Shown here: positions 6,120-7,300 of the stretch, piece after piece
Position numbering within the stretch: the first letter of the stretch is position 1
Layout of the letters: every line of letters begins with the position of its first letter
DNA from: Bryobacterales bacterium
GTDB lineage: Bacteria; Acidobacteriota; Terriglobia; Bryobacterales; Bryobacteraceae
Length of the DNA stretch: 7,300 nucleotides
Direction: 5' to 3'
Assembly: GCA_009697495.1 (NCBI GenBank)
Contig: SHUN01000138.1
Location: 1-7,300 of the forward strand
Position numbers and translations under genes: made by a program
The notes under the pieces: model-generated
What the model was told of the DNA's origin: nothing
Database searches by the model: none
What the model saw: the letters and a program-made list of their open reading frames with translations, nothing else

Positions 6120-7300
6120 TTAGATCCCCCGCCGGCCGGCCGACTCTAGCTGCCAGGCGATCTTGCATTCCGGTAACGCGGCCGCAAGCCGTTTGGCGCC
6201 ATCTTCGGAGATCTGCGTGTGGTAGAGATCGAGTGACTTCAAACTAGCCAGCGATTGCAGCGCGGCCACGCCGAGGTCGGTGACTTCGGTGTGGTCCAAA
6301 GTCAACTCGCGCAAGTGGGACGAGCCACGAAGCAGCTCCAGCGTCTTGTCCGAAGTTTTCGTGTAGTTCAACTTCAACACCGTGAGATTTTTGAGCGCGG
6401 ATAAAAAGGGAAGGCCTGCGTCCGTAACCCGGGTGCTGATCAGTTCCAGACGTTCCAATCCCGCCAGCGCCCGCAGTTGGGGAACCCCTTTGTCTGTGAA
6501 TCGCCCATAATTTAGCCGCAACTCGCGCAGGGATTGCAAGGCGGCGAGGTGGGGTATTCCCGCATCTCCGGTATCGGTCCCATTCAGGTCCAGAACGCGC
6601 AGCTTGGTCAATGAACGCAGGCGCTGCAAGCCGTCGTCTCCCACGTCCGTATCGGCCAGGTTAAGCGTCTCGAGATTTGGAAGTTTCTCTATAAATGCCA
6701 TCGCGGTGCTGTCGATGGTGGTTCCTTTCAGATCCAGATCCGTCAGCGCAGGCAGGCTCTCCAGATATTTCAGTCCTTCGCCATTCACCTTTGTGTTCGA
6801 TAGGCGAAGACGCCGGAGCCGGACAAGCCCGGAGAGGTGCGCCAGGCCGCGGTCGGATACCATCGTGGCGCCGAGATTCAGGTCTTCCAGACTCTTGAGG
6901 CGGGCGATAGACGCCAAACCCAGGTCGCTCAGATCCGTTGCTTCCAGACTTAGACTTTTGATTGCGGCGAGGGAACTCAGATGGCGAAGCTGCTGGTCGT
7001 TAACCAGAGTGGACCCGAGCGATACGGAATCGATCCGGCCCTTTACGATTTTCGTGCTGCCGCCGGAAGCCTTTATCCACGCGGCAATCGCCGCTTCACC
7101 GGCACCGGCCGGCCGGGATGGACCCTTCCGGCCAACCGGCGGCGGGGCGGCATCAACGAACTGCAATCGGCACTTCGGAAGCGACGCCCGCAGACCCTCG
7201 ACACCCGCGCGGGTCACTCCGCTGTAGCGAAGATCGACGGTCGTCAAGTGCGGCAGCTTACCCAGCTTCTGGAGTCCGGCATTGGAGATCTTCGTCCGGT
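6120..7300 (-). CDS. Large leucine-rich-repeat protein, start beyond the window
   Basis: The gene ends at a TAA (6120-6122) and runs off the right edge: codons from 7248 to 7298 stay open and continue the repeat (KISNAGLQKLGKLPHLT), so the TTG at 7247 is internal and not a start. Counting from that TTG, an upstream LRR block ends at LPKCRLQF (23-30). It is followed by a Pro/Gly/Arg linker (about 31-50) and an entry segment, IAAWIKASGGSTKIVKGRI (54-72). Then come twelve uninterrupted 24-residue repeats (72-359) of the type LEDLNLGATMVSDRGLAHL and the exit LPECKIAW (358-365). The regular T-x-V-S/T-D-x-G spacing places it with RNI-like LRRs of environmental bacteria. Its role is probably protein binding. 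Export, domain content and full length cannot be judged because the N-terminus is missing; related proteins sometimes carry a cytochrome or kinase domain there. It heads the LRR-LRR-DUF1552 operon as far as can be seen. Confidence 0.9.
   Translation of the reverse strand, partial: RTKISNAGLQKLGKLPHLTTVDLRYSGVTRAGVEGLRASLPKCRLQFVDAAPPPVGRKGPSRPAGAGEAAIAAWIKASGGSTKIVKGRIDSVSLGSTLVNDQQLRHLSSLAAIKSLSLEATDLSDLGLASIARLKSLEDLNLGATMVSDRGLAHLSGLVRLRRLRLSNTKVNGEGLKYLESLPALTDLDLKGTTIDSTAMAFIEKLPNLETLNLADTDVGDDGLQRLRSLTKLRVLDLNGTDTGDAGIPHLAALQSLRELRLNYGRFTDKGVPQLRALAGLERLELISTRVTDAGLPFLSALKNLTVLKLNYTKTSDKTLELLRGSSHLRELTLDHTEVTDLGVAALQSLASLKSLDLYHTQISEDGAKRLAAALPECKIAWQLESAGRRGI
6171..7034 (-). repeat. 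Array of twelve 72-bp / 24-residue LRR units
   Basis: Twelve consecutive coding units of exactly 72 bases (864 bases) each encode one LRR of 24 residues, with no insertion or deletion. The units are diverged in DNA but keep leucines 1, 4, 6, 16, 19 and 22 and usually T9 and D13. The strict length implies selection for a uniform solenoid. Confidence 0.85.

Noticed and set aside
6171..7034. 72-base periodicity as a CRISPR or tandem DNA repeat
   Set aside because: The units are diverged at DNA level, have no unique spacers and translate into regular LRRs; the repeat is a protein repeat.
6604..7227. 207-codon plus-strand frame opposite the LRR array
   Set aside because: It is the mirror of the periodic LRR codons and rich in Arg and Ser; no independent start signal.

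Overview
The window looks like a chromosomal segment from an environmental bacterium rich in Tat-exported proteins, most likely an acidobacterium of the Solibacter/Bryobacter type; a planctomycete or other PVC bacterium is a weaker alternative. This rests on the set of families seen together: a Tat-dependent Gfo/Idh/MocA oxidoreductase, a DUF4332 helix-hairpin-helix protein, a DUF1552 protein, 24-residue leucine-rich-repeat (LRR) proteins, and relics of a DUF1501 protein and of the carboxypeptidase-regulatory domain found at the front of acidobacterial TonB-dependent receptors. All family names come from reading the translations by eye; no database search was run.

Left part (1-3411). A small unrecognised gene (2-262, minus) has a textbook ribosome binding site. 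Beyond a 215-base gap lies a DapA/NAL-superfamily lyase (478-1416, minus) that keeps the Schiff-base lysine but lacks the Thr-Thr pair of true dihydrodipicolinate synthase. Diverging from it after only 30 bases is a secreted Gfo/Idh/MocA dehydrogenase (1447-2964, plus). A DUF4332 protein (2995 or 3001 to 3411, plus) follows it closely. The lyase and dehydrogenase are plausibly a sugar or sugar-acid catabolic pair; this is inferred from family and position.

Middle part (3412-3939). This 528-base convergent gap holds no intact gene but carries gene debris: a possible C-terminal tail of an unknown, perhaps PIN-like, protein on the minus strand; a carboxypeptidase-regulatory-domain fragment on the plus strand; and the frameshifted C-terminal end of a DUF1501 gene on the plus strand, ending 17 bases from the stop of the DUF1552 gene. 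It looks like a rearrangement scar.

Right part (3940-7300, minus). Three tightly packed genes run leftward: a large LRR protein whose start lies beyond the window, a second LRR protein, and a Tat-exported DUF1552 protein. The gaps are 4 and 10 bases, and the DUF1552 ribosome binding site overlaps the stop codon of the preceding LRR gene, so translation is probably coupled. The LRR protein(s) form three consecutive solenoid blocks with recurring entry and exit motifs. The LRR-LRR-DUF1552 operon is the most system-like feature of the window, but its function cannot be read from the sequence.
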